64,000 bases of DNA from Drosophila pseudoobscura (Eukaryota; Arthropoda; Insecta; Diptera; Drosophilidae): positions 58,543,869-58,607,868 of the forward strand of contig NC_046683.1 in NCBI RefSeq assembly GCF_009870125.1, read 5' to 3'. A program made the translations under genes and the position numbers. This document shows positions 1-33,500 of the stretch, piece after piece; position 1 is the first letter of the stretch; the number at the start of each line of letters is the position of its first letter. The notes beneath the pieces are model-generated. The model made no database searches, was not told where the DNA came from, and was given only the letters and a program-made list of their open reading frames with translations.

Positions 1-3000
1 AGGGGCGAGTCCTGCCAATCGACTGTCATCGGAAATAAGGACATTCCTTTCATCACGATTATCGCCAAAAATCATGATGGTTACATCATTAAATTTGCCA
101 AAAATCGGCCTCATTTTCGTAGTCGAGATTTTGATGCCGTTCGACAGTCTGGACCCTCCCGATCCTGGGACAGTTGGTCCTGCCCCGATCTGGCCCTAGT
201 TGCCTGAAATATAGCCTTGCGAAGAGTTAGATTTGCGTATCTTTGAAATACTGGTATCTTCTGCATGCTATATCTCTGCAATACAGCGGCCGATCGGCGT
301 GCGGCATGCCCTGTCGTGATCAGGAGAGTCCTGCCAATCGACTGTCATCGGAAATAAGGACATTCCTTTCATCACGATTTTCGCCAAAAATCATGATGGT
401 TACATCATTAAATTTGCCAAAAATCGGCCTCATTTTCGAGGTCGGGATTTTGATGCCGATCGACAGTCTGGATCCTCACGATTCTGGGAGAGTAGGTCCT
501 CCCCCGATCTGGCCCTAGTTGCCTGAAATATAGCCTTGCGAAGAGTTAGATTTGCGTATCTTTGAAATACTGGTATCTTCTGCATGCTATATCTCTGCAA
601 TACAGCGGTCGATCGGCGTGCGGCATGTCTTTTCGGGATGGGGCAAGTCCTGCCAATCGACTGTCATCGGAAATAAGGACATTCCTTTCATCACGATTTT
701 CGCCAAAAATCATGATGGTTACATCATTAAATTTGCCAAAAATCGGCCTCATTTTCGTAGTCGAGATTTTGATGCCGTTCGACAGTCTGGACCCTCCCGA
801 TCCTGGGACAGTTGGTCCTGCCCCGATCTGGCCCTAGTTGCCTGAAATATAGCCTTGCGAAGAGTTAGATTTGCGTATCTTTGAAATACTGGTATCTTCT
901 GCATGCTATATCTCTGCAATACAGTGGCCGATCGGCGTGCGGCATGACTTTTCGGGATGGGGCAAGTCCTGCCAATCGACTGTCATCGGAAATAAGGACA
1001 TTCCTTTCATCACGATTTTCGCCAAAAATCATGATGGTTACATCATTAAATTTGCCAAAAATCGGCCTCATTTTCGAGGTCGGGATTTTGATGCCGATCG
1101 ACAGTCTGGATCCTCACGATTCTGGGAGAGTAGGTCCTCCCCCGATCTGGCCCTATTTGCCTGAAATATAGCCTTGCGAAGAGTTAGATTTGCGTATCTT
1201 TGAAATACTGGTATCTTCTGCATGCTATATCTCTGCAATACAGCGGCCGATCGGGGCGCGGCATGCCCTGTCGTGATCAGGAGAGTCCTGCCAATCGACT
1301 GTCATCGGAAATAAGGACATTCCTTTCATCACGATTTTCGCCAAAAATCATGATGGTTAGATCATTAAATTTGCCAAAAATCGGCCTCATTTTCGAGGTC
1401 GGGATTTTGATGCCGATCGACAGTCTGGATCCTCACGATTCTGGGAGAGTAGGTCCTCCCCCGATCTGGCCCTATTTGCCTGAAATATAGCCTTGCGAAG
1501 AGTTAGATTTGCGTATCTTTGAAATACTGGTATCTTCTGCATGCTATATCTCTGCAATACAGCGGCCGATCGGGGCGCGGCATGCCCTGTCGTGATCAGG
1601 AGAGTCCTGCCAATCGACTGTCATCGGAAATAAGGACATTCCTTTCATCACGATTTTCGCCAAAAATCATGATGGTTACATCATTAAATTTGCCAAAAAT
1701 CGGCCTCATTTTCGTAGTCGAGATTTTGATGCCGTTCGACAGTCTGGACCCTCCCGATCCTGGGACAGTTGGTCCTGCCCCGATCTGGCCCTAGTTGCCT
1801 GAAATATAGCCTTGCGAAGAGTTAGATTTGCGTATCTTTGAAATACTGGTATCTTCTGCATGCTATATCTCTGCAATACAGCGGCCGATCGGCGTGCGGC
1901 ATGCCCTGTCGTGATCAGGAGAGTCCTGCCAATCGACTGTCATCGGAAATAAGGACATTCCTTTCATCACGATTTTCGCCAAAAATCATGATGGTTAGAT
2001 CATTAAATTTGCCAAAAATCGGCCTCATTTTCGAGGTCGGGATTTTGATGCCGATCGACAGTCTGGATCCTCACGATTCTGGGAGAGTAGGTCCTCCCCC
2101 GATCTGGCCCTATTTGCCTGAAATATAGCCTTGCGAAGAGTTAGATTTGCGTATCTTTGAAATACTGGTATCTTCTGCATGCTATATCTCTGCAATACAG
2201 CGGCCGATCGGGGCGCGGCATGCCCTGTCGTGATCAGGAGAGTCCTGCCAATCGACTGTCATCGGAAATAAGGACATTCCTTTCATCACGATTTTCGCCA
2301 AAAATCATGATGGTTACATCATTAAATTTGCCAAAAATCGGCCTCATTTTCGTAGTCGAGATTTTGATGCCGTTCGACAGTCTGGACCCTCCCGATCCTG
2401 GGACAGTTGGTCCTGCCCCGATCTGGCCCTAGTTGCCTGAAATATAGCCTTGCGAAGAGTTAGATTTGCGTATCTTTGAAATACTGGTATCTTCTGCATG
2501 CTATATCTCTGCAATACAGTGGCCGATCGGCGTGCGGCATGACTTTTCGGGTAGGGGCGAGTCCTGCCAATCGACTGTCATCGGAAATAAGGACATTCCT
2601 TTCATCACGATTTTCGCCAAAAATCATGATGGTTACATCATTAAATTTGCCAAAAATCGGCCTCATTTTCGAGGTCGGGATTTTGATGCCGTTCGACAGT
2701 CTGGACCCTCCCGATCCTGGGACAGTTGGTCCTGCCCCGATCTGGCCCTAGTTGCCTGAAATATAGCCTTGCGAAGAGTTAGATTTGCGTATCTTTGAAA
2801 TACTGGTATCTTCTGCATGCTATATCTCTGCAATACAGCGGCCGATCGGCGTGCGGCATGACTTTTCGGGATGGGGCAAGTCCTGCCAATCGACTGTCAT
2901 CGGAAATAAGGACATTCCTTTCATCACGATTTTCGCCAAAAATCATGATGGTTACATCATTAAATTTGCCAAAAATCGGCCTCATTTTGGAGGTCGGGAT

Positions 3001-3829
3001 TTTGATGCCGATCGACAGTCTGGATCCTCACGATTCTGGGAGAGTAGGTCCTCCCCCGATCTGGCCCTAGTTGCCTGAAATATAGCCTTGCGAAGAGTTA
3101 GATTTGCGTATCTTTGAAATACTGGTATCTTCTGCATGCTATATCTCTGCAATACAGTGGCCGATCGGCGTGCGGCATGACTTTTCGGGATGGGGCAAGT
3201 CCTGCCAATCGACTGTCATCGGAAATAAGGACATTCCTTTCATCACGATTTTCGCCAAAAATCATGATGGTTACATCATTAAATTTGCCAAAAATCGGCC
3301 TCATTTTCGTAGTCGAGATTTTGATGCCGTTCGACAGTCTGGACCCTCCCGATCCTGGGACAGTTGGTCCTGCCCCGATCTGGCCTTATTTATCTGAGAT
3401 AGAGCCTTCCGAAGATTTGAATTTGTCATTAAAATACTGGTTTCTTCTGCACGCTATATCTCGGCTACGCAGTGGCCGATCGGGGCGCGGCATGCCCTGT
3501 CGTGATCAGGAGAGTCCTGCCAATCGACTGTCATCGGAAATAAGGACATTCCTTTCATCACGATTTTCGCCAAAAATCATGATGGTTACATCATTAAATT
3601 TGCCAAAAATCGGCCTCATTTTCGTAGTCGAGATTTTGATGCCGTTCGACAGTCTGGACCCTCCCGATCCTGGGACAGTTGGTCCTGCCCCGATCTGGCC
3701 TTATTTATCTGAGATATAGCCTTCCGATTTGGATTTGCATGTCATTAAAATACTGGTATCTTCTGAAGGCTACATCTCTGTTACGCAGCGGCCTTTCGGG
3801 GCGCGGCATGTCTTGTCGTGATGGCAATT
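1..3829. repeat. 319-bp tandem satellite-like array, about 12 units, truncated at left edge
   Basis: Units repeat with a period of exactly 319 bp (an anchor at 243, 562, 881, 1200, 1519, 1838, 2157, 2476, 2795 and 3114). The last two steps are 315 and 316 bp, and a final partial unit decays near 3829. Each unit contains a conserved block around tcatcggaaataaggacatt and a 10-bp palindrome gccgatcggc. Units differ by a head variant (ccctgtcgtgatcagg or cttttcgggatgggg) and a tail variant (gttcgacag with accctcccgatcc, or gatcgacag with gatcctcacgattc). Interior units are nearly identical, while the edge units diverge, as expected where unequal exchange homogenises an array. Every unit carries overlapping ORFs of about 70-97 codons on both strands, but 319 is not a multiple of 3 and there is no codon-position bias, so I do not call them genes. 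I do not recognise the family. Confidence 0.95.
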
Positions 3830-4370
3830 CTACATGCATTTTAGGAAATTTCAATAGATTAACAGAAAAGACTAGGGTTGGGTGTACATAATGGTACACG
3901 ACTTTAACTGTAATAAAATCCGACGAGGTGTTGGAATAGGTGTTGCTAGGGAGCTTTTCATTTATTACTGAATCAATTTGTCAGTTCTCTTTTGGCAGAT
4001 GAGTGCGAAAGTGCCGAGCAAAACAAAGACGAGAATCCAATCCCCACCGATGTGGCGTAGTGGCATTCCTGCCGCGGCTCCAGCGGTTTCCCGATTGCTG
4101 CTTGGCTGCACTGCTGTCTCTGGCTTGCGGGGCTTCCCAAATGGCTTGACTTGGCCGGGACTGGTTACTGCTGCTGCTGATGACAATGGTAATCGGAGAC
4201 GCTGCCTAAGTCGGCTGCTTCGCCAGCTGGCGGTGGACTGCAAGACGATCAAATGCTGACTGCTGTCAGGGCCACCCTAAAGATTGTGGAGCTCTATTTG
4301 CATTGCCAACTGCTGCTGCTAGTGCTGGTGCTGGGGTGGACTTCTCGGTCTGGCTGGCTGTAGTTGTACT
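3830..4370. other. Intergenic spacer between the tandem array and scarlet
   Basis: Unique sequence between the decayed last repeat unit and the inferred scarlet start site. It is A/T rich up to about 3980, then GC richer with CTG-rich stretches (around 4140-4180 and 4308-4335). An isolated TCAGTT initiator match lies at 3981-3986 but has no downstream promoter element at the right spacing. ORFs of about 93-95 codons on both strands overlap each other and look like chance. Upstream regulatory sequence of scarlet is likely here, but I see no specific site. Confidence 0.6.
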
Positions 4371-4404
4371 TTAGTTGATGCCCAGCTGTCGCACGCTTCG
4401 GTTC
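4371..4404 (+). promoter_or_regulatory. Inr + DPE core promoter of scarlet
   Basis: TTAGTT at 4371-4376 differs by one base from the Drosophila initiator TCAGTT, and would put +1 at A4373. GGTTC at 4400-4404 is then exactly at +28 to +32 and matches the DPE consensus RGWYV. No TATA box is seen 25-35 bp upstream. This gives a 5' leader of about 86 nt before the ATG at 4459. Position and spacing are seen; use as the start site is inferred. Confidence 0.55.
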
Positions 4405-4458
4405 GAGAGAAACGCAAACACCCGCTCAGGATTAAGGTTATCTAAAGCCAAAGAGATT

Positions 4459-7064
4459 ATGTCCGATTCAGATAGCAAACTCATCCATGTGGAGAGCGGA
4501 CCGCCGCCGGAGGAGCACGAGCTGCAGCTCGTGGTGCCAGTGGCCACAAGCAACAGTGAGATCCCCAGCCTGGACAGCACCCCAAAGCTCTCGAAGCGCA
4601 ACAGCTCGGAGCGGAGTCTGCCCCTCAGAAGCTACAGCAAGTGGTCCCCCACCGAGCAAGGCGCCACCCTAGTGTGGCGGGATCTGTGTGTCTACACCAA
4701 CGTGGGTGGATCTGGACGTGGCATGAAACGGATCATCAATAACTCTACGGGGGCCATTCAACCAGGCACCCTAATGGCCCTCATGGGCTCAAGGTGAGTT
4801 GCATTAGCATAGATTGGATTGTTGAGCAAGTAATCGATACTGGCTGCTCCGGCTCCAACTTCAGTGCCAATGCACTCAAGCGGAAACTAGCAGCCTGATT
4901 AGGCCCAAAATATTTGTTAAGTATGTCATGATAATGACTGAAATACTGATAAGCAACAAGATCTCTTGTGGATCTCAAACTGGTTTGTCTCACTATCGTT
5001 CATCATCACCCGCACCACCCTCCCATTCACAGCGGTTCTGGGAAGACAACCCTTATGTCAACACTTGCCTTTCGACAGCCCGGTAAGTAGTAGTACGTAG
5101 TAGTTTCGATAAGATAAGATAAGATCTACCTTTGCTTTGGATCTTGGTTGGTGGAATCTGGTTGGAATCTGCCCTGCAGCCGGTACTGTGGTTCAAGGCG
5201 ACATACTGATAAACGGCCGGCGCATAGGGCCATTCATGCACCGCATCAGTGGCTATGTCTACCAGGATGATCTCTTCATCGGTTCGCTCACGGTACTTGA
5301 GCATCTCAACTTTATGGTGAGAGCTCCAATCCGAGGATTGATTATCTTTTGAGATATATATAGAGATCTTCTCCCTCTTCTCAAAGGCTCATCTTCGCCT
5401 GGATCGGCGTGTGTCCAGGGAGGAACGTCGCCTCATCATCAATGAGCTGCTGGAACGCACTGGACTCCTATCGGCTGCACAGACCCGCATAGGCAGCGGC
5501 GATGACAAGAAGGTACTCTCCGGAGGGGAACGCAAACGTCTGGCGTTTGCCGTGGAGCTACTCAACAATCCGGTGATTCTGTTCTGCGATGAGCCCACCA
5601 CCGGCCTGGACTCCTTCAGTGCCCAGCAGCTGGTGGCGACGCTGTACGAGCTGGCCCAGAAGGGCACCACGATCCTGTGCACCATCCACCAGCCGAGCTC
5701 CCAGCTTTTCGACAACTTCAATAACGTGATGCTCCTGGCCGACGGCCGTGTGGCCTTCACGGGCTCGCCCCAGCACGCCCTCAGCTTCTTTGCCAATCAC
5801 GGCTACTACTGCCCCGAGGCCTACAATCCAGCCGACTTCCTCATAGGCGTCCTGGCCACGGATCCCGGCTACGAGCAAGCCTCCCAGCGATCGGCGCAGC
5901 ATCTTTGCGATCAGTTTGCCGTCAGCTCGGCGGCCAAGCAGCGCGACATGCTCGTCAATCTGGAGATCCACATGGCGCAGACGGGCAATTTTCCGTACGA
6001 TACGGAGGTGGAATCCTTCCGGGGAGTTCCCTGGTACAAGCGCTTTCATGTGGTCTGGCTAAGGGCCACGCTGACGCTCTTCCGGGATCCCACCATCCAG
6101 TGGATGCGCTTCGTCCAGAAGATTGCCATGGCCTTCATCATTGGCGCTTGCTTTGCTGGCACTACGGTGCCGAATCAGCTGGGCGTGCAGGCTGTCCAAG
6201 GCGCAGTGTTCATCATGATATCCGAGAACACCTACCATCCAATGTACTCCGTGCTGAATCTCTTCCCCCAGGGATTTCCCCTATTTATGAGGGAAACCCG
6301 CTCGGGTTTGTACTCCACGGCTCAATATTATATAGCCAATATTCTGGCATTGGTGAGTTTTCGAATGGTATTCTCTGTCTTTGCATATAATTATTTAATT
6401 TTCTTGTCCGGATTAACAGCTTCCTGGTATGATAATCGAACCGTTTCTTTTTGTCACCATCTGCTACTGGCTGACGGGTTTGAGGTCGACCTTCTATGCC
6501 TTCGGGATCACCGCCATTTGTGTGGTTCTCGTGATGAATGTGGCCACCGCCTGCGGTTGCTTCTTCTCCACCGCCTTCAACTCGGTCCCGCTGGCAATGG
6601 CCTATCTGGTGCCACTCGATTACATATTCATGATTACATCAGGCATCTTTATACAAATTAGGCAAGTCATTCCCATTCCTGTGGTGAGCCCGACTTTAAT
6701 GGGATTCTTTCTCGTTTATAGCTCACTACCAGTGGCCTTTTGGTGGACGCAGTTTCTCTCGTGGATGCTGTACGCCAACGAGACCATGACTATTGCCCAG
6801 TGGTCAGGAGTGCAGAACATCAGTAAGTGGAATCATTAATTTCGATTTTTTGGGGTCACCATTATCACCAAATCCATTCTTCCGGCAGCCTGCTTTGAGG
6901 AGAGTGCCGATCTGCCCTGTTTCCACACCGGCCAGGATGTCCTCGACAAGTACAGCTTCAATGAGGATAATGTCGCCCGCAATCTGCTGGCGCTGGTGGG
7001 TCTCTTCTTTGGCTTCCACCTCTTGGGCTACTACTGCTTGTGGCGGCGCGCAAGGAAGGTGTGA
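4459..7064 (+). CDS. st: Scarlet: ABCG half-transporter for eye pigment precursors
   Basis: Seven coding exons: 4459-4793, 5033-5082, 5180-5316, 5387-6352, 6420-6661, 6722-6822, 6889-7064. They join in frame to 668 aa, close to the length I recall for D. melanogaster Scarlet, and large blocks look near-identical to it. The ATP-binding domain is N-terminal: Walker A GSSGSGKT (about 110-117, made by the exon 1-2 junction), signature LSGG (218-221), Walker B ILFCDE (D242/E243) and switch His275 in TIHQPSS. A six-helix membrane domain fills the C-terminal half. In this family Scarlet pairs with White in pigment-granule membranes and loads ommochrome (tryptophan-derived) precursors. I chose the ATG at 4459 (MSDSDSK) because it matches the homologue; an in-frame ATG pair at 4375 lies at the inferred transcription start. 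Intron 5 uses a GC donor (AG|GCAAGT). No frame break or missing catalytic residue is seen. Confidence 0.97.
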
Positions 7065-7094
7065 ATCGTTTGCTGTAAATAGAATGAATGATCC

Positions 7095-7100
7095 AATAAA
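7095..7100 (+). promoter_or_regulatory. Poly(A) signal of scarlet
   Basis: AATAAA lies 31 nt after the scarlet stop codon, giving a very short 3' UTR. On the opposite strand the first AATAAA for the converging cyclase gene is only about 40 bp away (7137-7142). Confidence 0.7.
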
Positions 7101-8823
7101 CAGTTTCCATATACTCGTTTAGTTTTCCCAAATGCATTTATTAACACATTTACATTGACATTGACTTAACCTGACTCTGTAATATATGTATCAACATTAA
7201 ACTGAACATCAAAGCTAATCAACGCACGCACACATAAGTACATACATATATATATGTAGCTGTAGCTGTAGCTGTATCTGAAATTGTATAAACTATATAG
7301 TAGGATACTTTGCACTTAGTTAAATTATATGTAGTTCGTAGCTGGAGCTGCAGCTAGAGCTAGAGTCAAAAGTGTCCCAGAGGGAATTCGTTTTTTCGAG
7401 TTTCGAGTTAAAACTAAGTAACAAAAAAATAAGTTTATCAAATAATTTATGCATCCTTACGTTCGTTTTTTTCATAGAAATCACAGCGAGAATTTTTTGT
7501 TGGTTTACTTTACTCATAAATATTATAAATATGTATTTTGCTCATAAACTTTAAAGTGTGTGAGGGATGCTTTCAGCAACATTGAGACATACAATAGTAT
7601 ATAGTATATATATATATATATAGTATATAGTATACTATACGTACAGACATCGAAACACATTTAACGCACACTTAAAACGATTTGGATTTACTTTACGGCA
7701 ATTAACGCTCTAGTTATTCGTATTTGATACTCTTTGGATTTACATTTATCGTAGGGCATAACGTTTTTGCATAATTATCATTTGTGCAACAATTAAAAAT
7801 AGTAGTTATTCTGTTTGGATTTTTCAATTGACAGAGTTCTCGCTTAAATGACGAGAGAGAGAGAGAGAGAGAGAGCGGCATCCATGGACAATCCCGAAAG
7901 ATATATACTTTATATTTGATAGAAGATAGTTAGACACTAGCTTTCGATATGGTTATCGCTGGAAAATATTTCCATTCGATTCTCGGAAGTGGGGGGGGGG
8001 GGGGGGACTGTCCATAAACTTTAAAGCGAGAAAAATGTACTGCGTGGGGAATGCATTTGAATTTAAAAGAGATATGGTACGGTTTACTATAGGTTAAAGG
8101 TCATAGGTTCAAACTGATTATGTACGTATTTTGCCTTTGCTACTTTCGGTATCGTTTGACCACGAATCGGGTTGGAAGCGACTCTGAAACGTGTTTGCAA
8201 TGCATTTCCCACCTTATTCAATAGTTAATCTTTCGTTTCATACTCGCTATAATAAACATTAAATTCGATTTGTTCTGCACACTTACCCAATGGATTCGAT
8301 TCCCATGGGACTGGGGTGTGATATTAGCTGCGCTCTGAGGGCCGTCGGTTGCCTTACATTCATTTAGTACTTAGGAGCCTTAAACACCTACTTAGCGACT
8401 CCTACTCTTCCTCTTCAACTGCTTACAACCTATCGGTTAAGATAACTAACGATCCCAACACCTAGTGCCACTCTCTTTGGTACCCCGTTGCAGTGCAGTT
8501 TCACTCTGCTTTCGTACTTTGGTTTTTGTCTGTGATATGGAAACGTTGCGGGCTAAGCTCTAAGCTCTTTAGCTCTCTTTTTCATTGAATGCCATGCCTG
8601 AATGAAACACTAACTGAGGGACAACACGTAAAGCTACATTAAATGCGAGATCATACATATCGAGGGGGCAAAAGGGGTGTGGGTGGGGGGCCAATACTGA
8701 AGTGGCATCCCAATCAACCTACAAAAAAAAACATATTTCTACGAGTATCTCTAGCTGTCAGTTTTGGGCCTGCGCTTTTGTACATATTTACATGATTGGC
8801 CGGGCATCCCATCCATCCATCCC
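7101..8823 (-). other. Probable long 3' UTR of Ac78C, between convergent genes
   Basis: No coding signal on either strand. It lies just after the cyclase stop codon (8824-8826). The only AATAAA I find on the minus strand is at 7137-7142, so the 3' UTR could be about 1.7 kb and end almost against the scarlet poly(A) site. It contains CTG/TAG-like repeats (7257-7281), an AT tract (7601-7639), a GA run (7853-7875) and a G16 run (7991-8006). The transcript end is inferred. Confidence 0.5.
7991..8006. repeat. G16 homopolymer
   Basis: Sixteen consecutive G in the presumed Ac78C 3' UTR; C-rich on the transcript. Exact length may be uncertain. Confidence 0.9.
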
Positions 8824-30534
<21,711 letters not shown>

Positions 30535-30550
30535 GGCGGTGTGGGTTTGG

Positions 30551-33500
30551 CTGAAACGATAAAAACACCAAAAAAAATGGGGAAAAATGAAGAGGAAATT
30601 GATTTTCATTTTACATGCTAAAAAAAAAAATTAAAGAGTAGCTTCGGGTGCCGAAGAATTTAAATATCCAATCCTTTCCATTAACAAAATGTTGACTGAA
30701 TGAATCAGCGATCCGATCCAACTGAGGCAATACAAAGAGACTCTCTGCAGAAGGTCAAACATGTGTTCAAATGCCTAATTACCCTACTCTGGAAGGGTAT
30801 CAAAGGCAGGAGACGGGAGAGAGGATGAACGACAGGACTGTCAGAGAGTGCGCTAATTTCTAAACAAATTGCCAATTTTTGCGCTCGACAGCAGCAGCAG
30901 CAACAGCGACAGAAAATGGCATTAAAACAATAAATTCGATTTTGTGAAAGCACAAAATCTCCAGCACCGCACCGCCGAAAAATACAGTTACAAAGAGGGG
31001 CTCTGCCACTCACCCACTCCCGAAAACTGACACGCTGCCAATAAATATACGGTATCTACTTTTTGTGTGGACTCCCGCTCCCAATCCCAATCCCACTCCC
31101 ACTCTCTTTCTGTCTTTGCTCTTGGGCTTTCTTCTTTTTTTGGGGTGCCGGCCCACTTAAGAGTAGCACGAAATGCTCGCCAGACACGCGAGGCTCCAAT
31201 CCAAAGCAGAAGCGAAGACAGTAGAAAGAGAGAGAGATAGAGAGAGTGCAGGAAAAAGTAAAAGAGTGTAGGAGACCGACTTCAGATTGTTTGTTGAAAT
31301 TTTTGGAATGAAACAAAACGCAGGCAAAAGAAATTGTAAAGAAATTATCTGCGATCAAGCGAAGTTTTAATGCTCTTCTCGCCCATAAAAATAAACTTAA
31401 GGAGGCAAAGCAAATGAGGAAAAGAGCCTAAAGAAAGAGAAAGAGAGAGAGAGAGCTTATCTGGTATTTATGGGACGGAGAAAATATGCTTCATAGACGA
31501 GGAGAGGCACGGAAGAGAGAGAGAAAAAGAAAAGAAAAGATGAAGTCAAAGGGGAGATTACAGTGGCGTAAACTGAGGGATCGGATTTGATTTCATTTGC
31601 TGAAATTTTCGTCCAAAATAAACGAAATTATATTTGAAATTCCCGATAGCCTCTCCCCATAGTCCATATGCCCCATTTGATTAGCATTCCCAGTAAAACT
31701 GTGCCACAGACAACAGTAAAACAACAGCCAAAACAGCAAAGGAAAAGCCATAAGAGGCGGAGAAAACGAGAAAAGCGGTCTGAGGAAAAACTTCCACTCT
31801 GAGTCTTAAAGCCAGGCACAAGGCACAGGTCGCTCCTTGGCTCCAAGGGATCCGTGGCTCTTCGTATTTCCCCATCACCATCATCATCGTCGTCTTTGGC
31901 CTTTTGTCGGCTTTTGTTTTTAGCCAGAGGCGGCCGGCAAAAACTTTTCCAGTACATCTTGCGGAGGCGTGGCAAGCGGAAAAGGGGGTATGCCACAGAA
32001 GAAGAGCAAGCGGGCAAGGGGTAGTGGCACACACAAATACAAGTGCCTGGCCACCGGCATAAATATGTCAAAAACACAACGCGCCGCGTGCTATAAACAA
32101 ATTGTTTTGTTGTAGCCAAAAACGGGAGAAAAAAAAATTGGAGGAAAGAAAAATTGGAAAATTGTAAAACGAAAATTGAAAAATTGAATGTGGAAATGGA
32201 ATATTAAAAAGAGAGAGCCACGAGAGAACATCGCAGCGCATAACAAAACAAGAAAGAAAGGTTAAATTCGGGAAACAAAGTATTGAATGCCCTTATTGGG
32301 ATTGATAGTTTCTCTGTCAGATATTGGATATCAGATCTCAGGGGATTTTTATAGAAAGAAGAGTTTGTAAAGATAGTTTTAAATAATGGAAAAACGGAGG
32401 ATATTTCTGTTTTCAGTCCTCAAAGATGTCTTTTGCTTGCCCCCAAATCTCTGTTCAAAATCGCAATACCCTCTGCCAGGGTATCCCCAAAAACCGACTA
32501 AAATCACTTGAAAAATTTCTGTTGAAATATTCCTGAATCACTTGCCACAATTCGCCATTAAAAAAGTTCTTTGTTTTCCATTTAGCTCAGCATTTTCCAA
32601 TGTTTTTTGTGTGTGTTTTTTTTTGCCACCCGCAGAGCCAGCAAAGCGAGACGAGACGATGAGTGCTCATAATAGAAACTATAAGTCATATTTCCTAATT
32701 TCCCAATATCCCAATTCACCAAATGAGAAGCAGATATATTTGTGTACTGCGTGCACGGGTGGAATATCAAGAATCGATTGAGTTCATTGATGAAGGTCAG
32801 AGTTTGTTCAATTTAACACTTCATTAAGTCTGAATGGGACTCAAGAGTTCCCTCCACTTTACCCATTTACCTCACGCATTTGAATCTTCTCAGTCGTAAA
32901 TAAATTGAGTCATCAGCAGAAAGGGAAAAGGGAAACTGGAAAACTGGATAACCAGTTTCAGTTGTGTCCCTAGAAATATGCAGGATGAAAAAAGCAGGAC
33001 AAAGCCAGCATCAATTAGGCGAACTTTTCACGAGAACTGCAGAAGGGAAGAGAACAGAGTGTTGTGCCGAAAGAGCTGCCAAAAGTCGCCAAAGTTTTCG
33101 CCACAAGGAAAAAAATAGAAGGAAAGTTTCTTCAAGCCAAACCCATATGCAAAATAGGCAAAGCAAAGCTGTAGGAAGTGGAAATGCCCCGGCAATTGAA
33201 AACTCTCCTCATAAATGTCCTCTTGTCATCATCGATTCAATGACTCGAGCTATTTAGCATATCACCCACCCGGAGACCTCAGACCTCAAACTCCTAGACT
33301 CCTCATAGATCCCTGACAGAAAGACGTTAAACTGTTGACAGATACTCGTCGCAGGAGGAGACTAACGGATTTAATTGGCTTGAACTGTTGAACGGAGCAT
33401 ACCCCTGGGGCATCCAGGCAACAGCTGAAGTGGTAATCAATCAGGAATTCGCCATTTCTTAGGGCTAAATCAAATGATTAATCACGAAACGTGGGGCAGA

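Noticed and set aside
243..3719. Series of 68-201 codon ORFs, one or more per 319-bp unit, on both strands
   Set aside because: They recur only because the DNA repeats; they overlap in several frames and strands, and have no domain, no start context and no codon bias. The 201-codon ORF arises from a 315-bp edge spacing.
1..3829. CRISPR-like array or coding tandem-repeat gene
   Set aside because: The unit is 319 bp with no short direct repeat and spacer layout, and the host is an insect genome.
5389..6049. Minus-strand ORFs of 135 and 163 codons and a plus-strand 161-codon ORF (5905-6390) over scarlet exon 4
   Set aside because: Shadows of the GC-rich scarlet coding frame, which has clear ABC motifs.
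31628..32119. Minus-strand ORF of 163 codons
   Set aside because: No domain, Cys/Phe-rich composition from T-rich DNA, overlapped by another frame; no splice link to Ac78C found.
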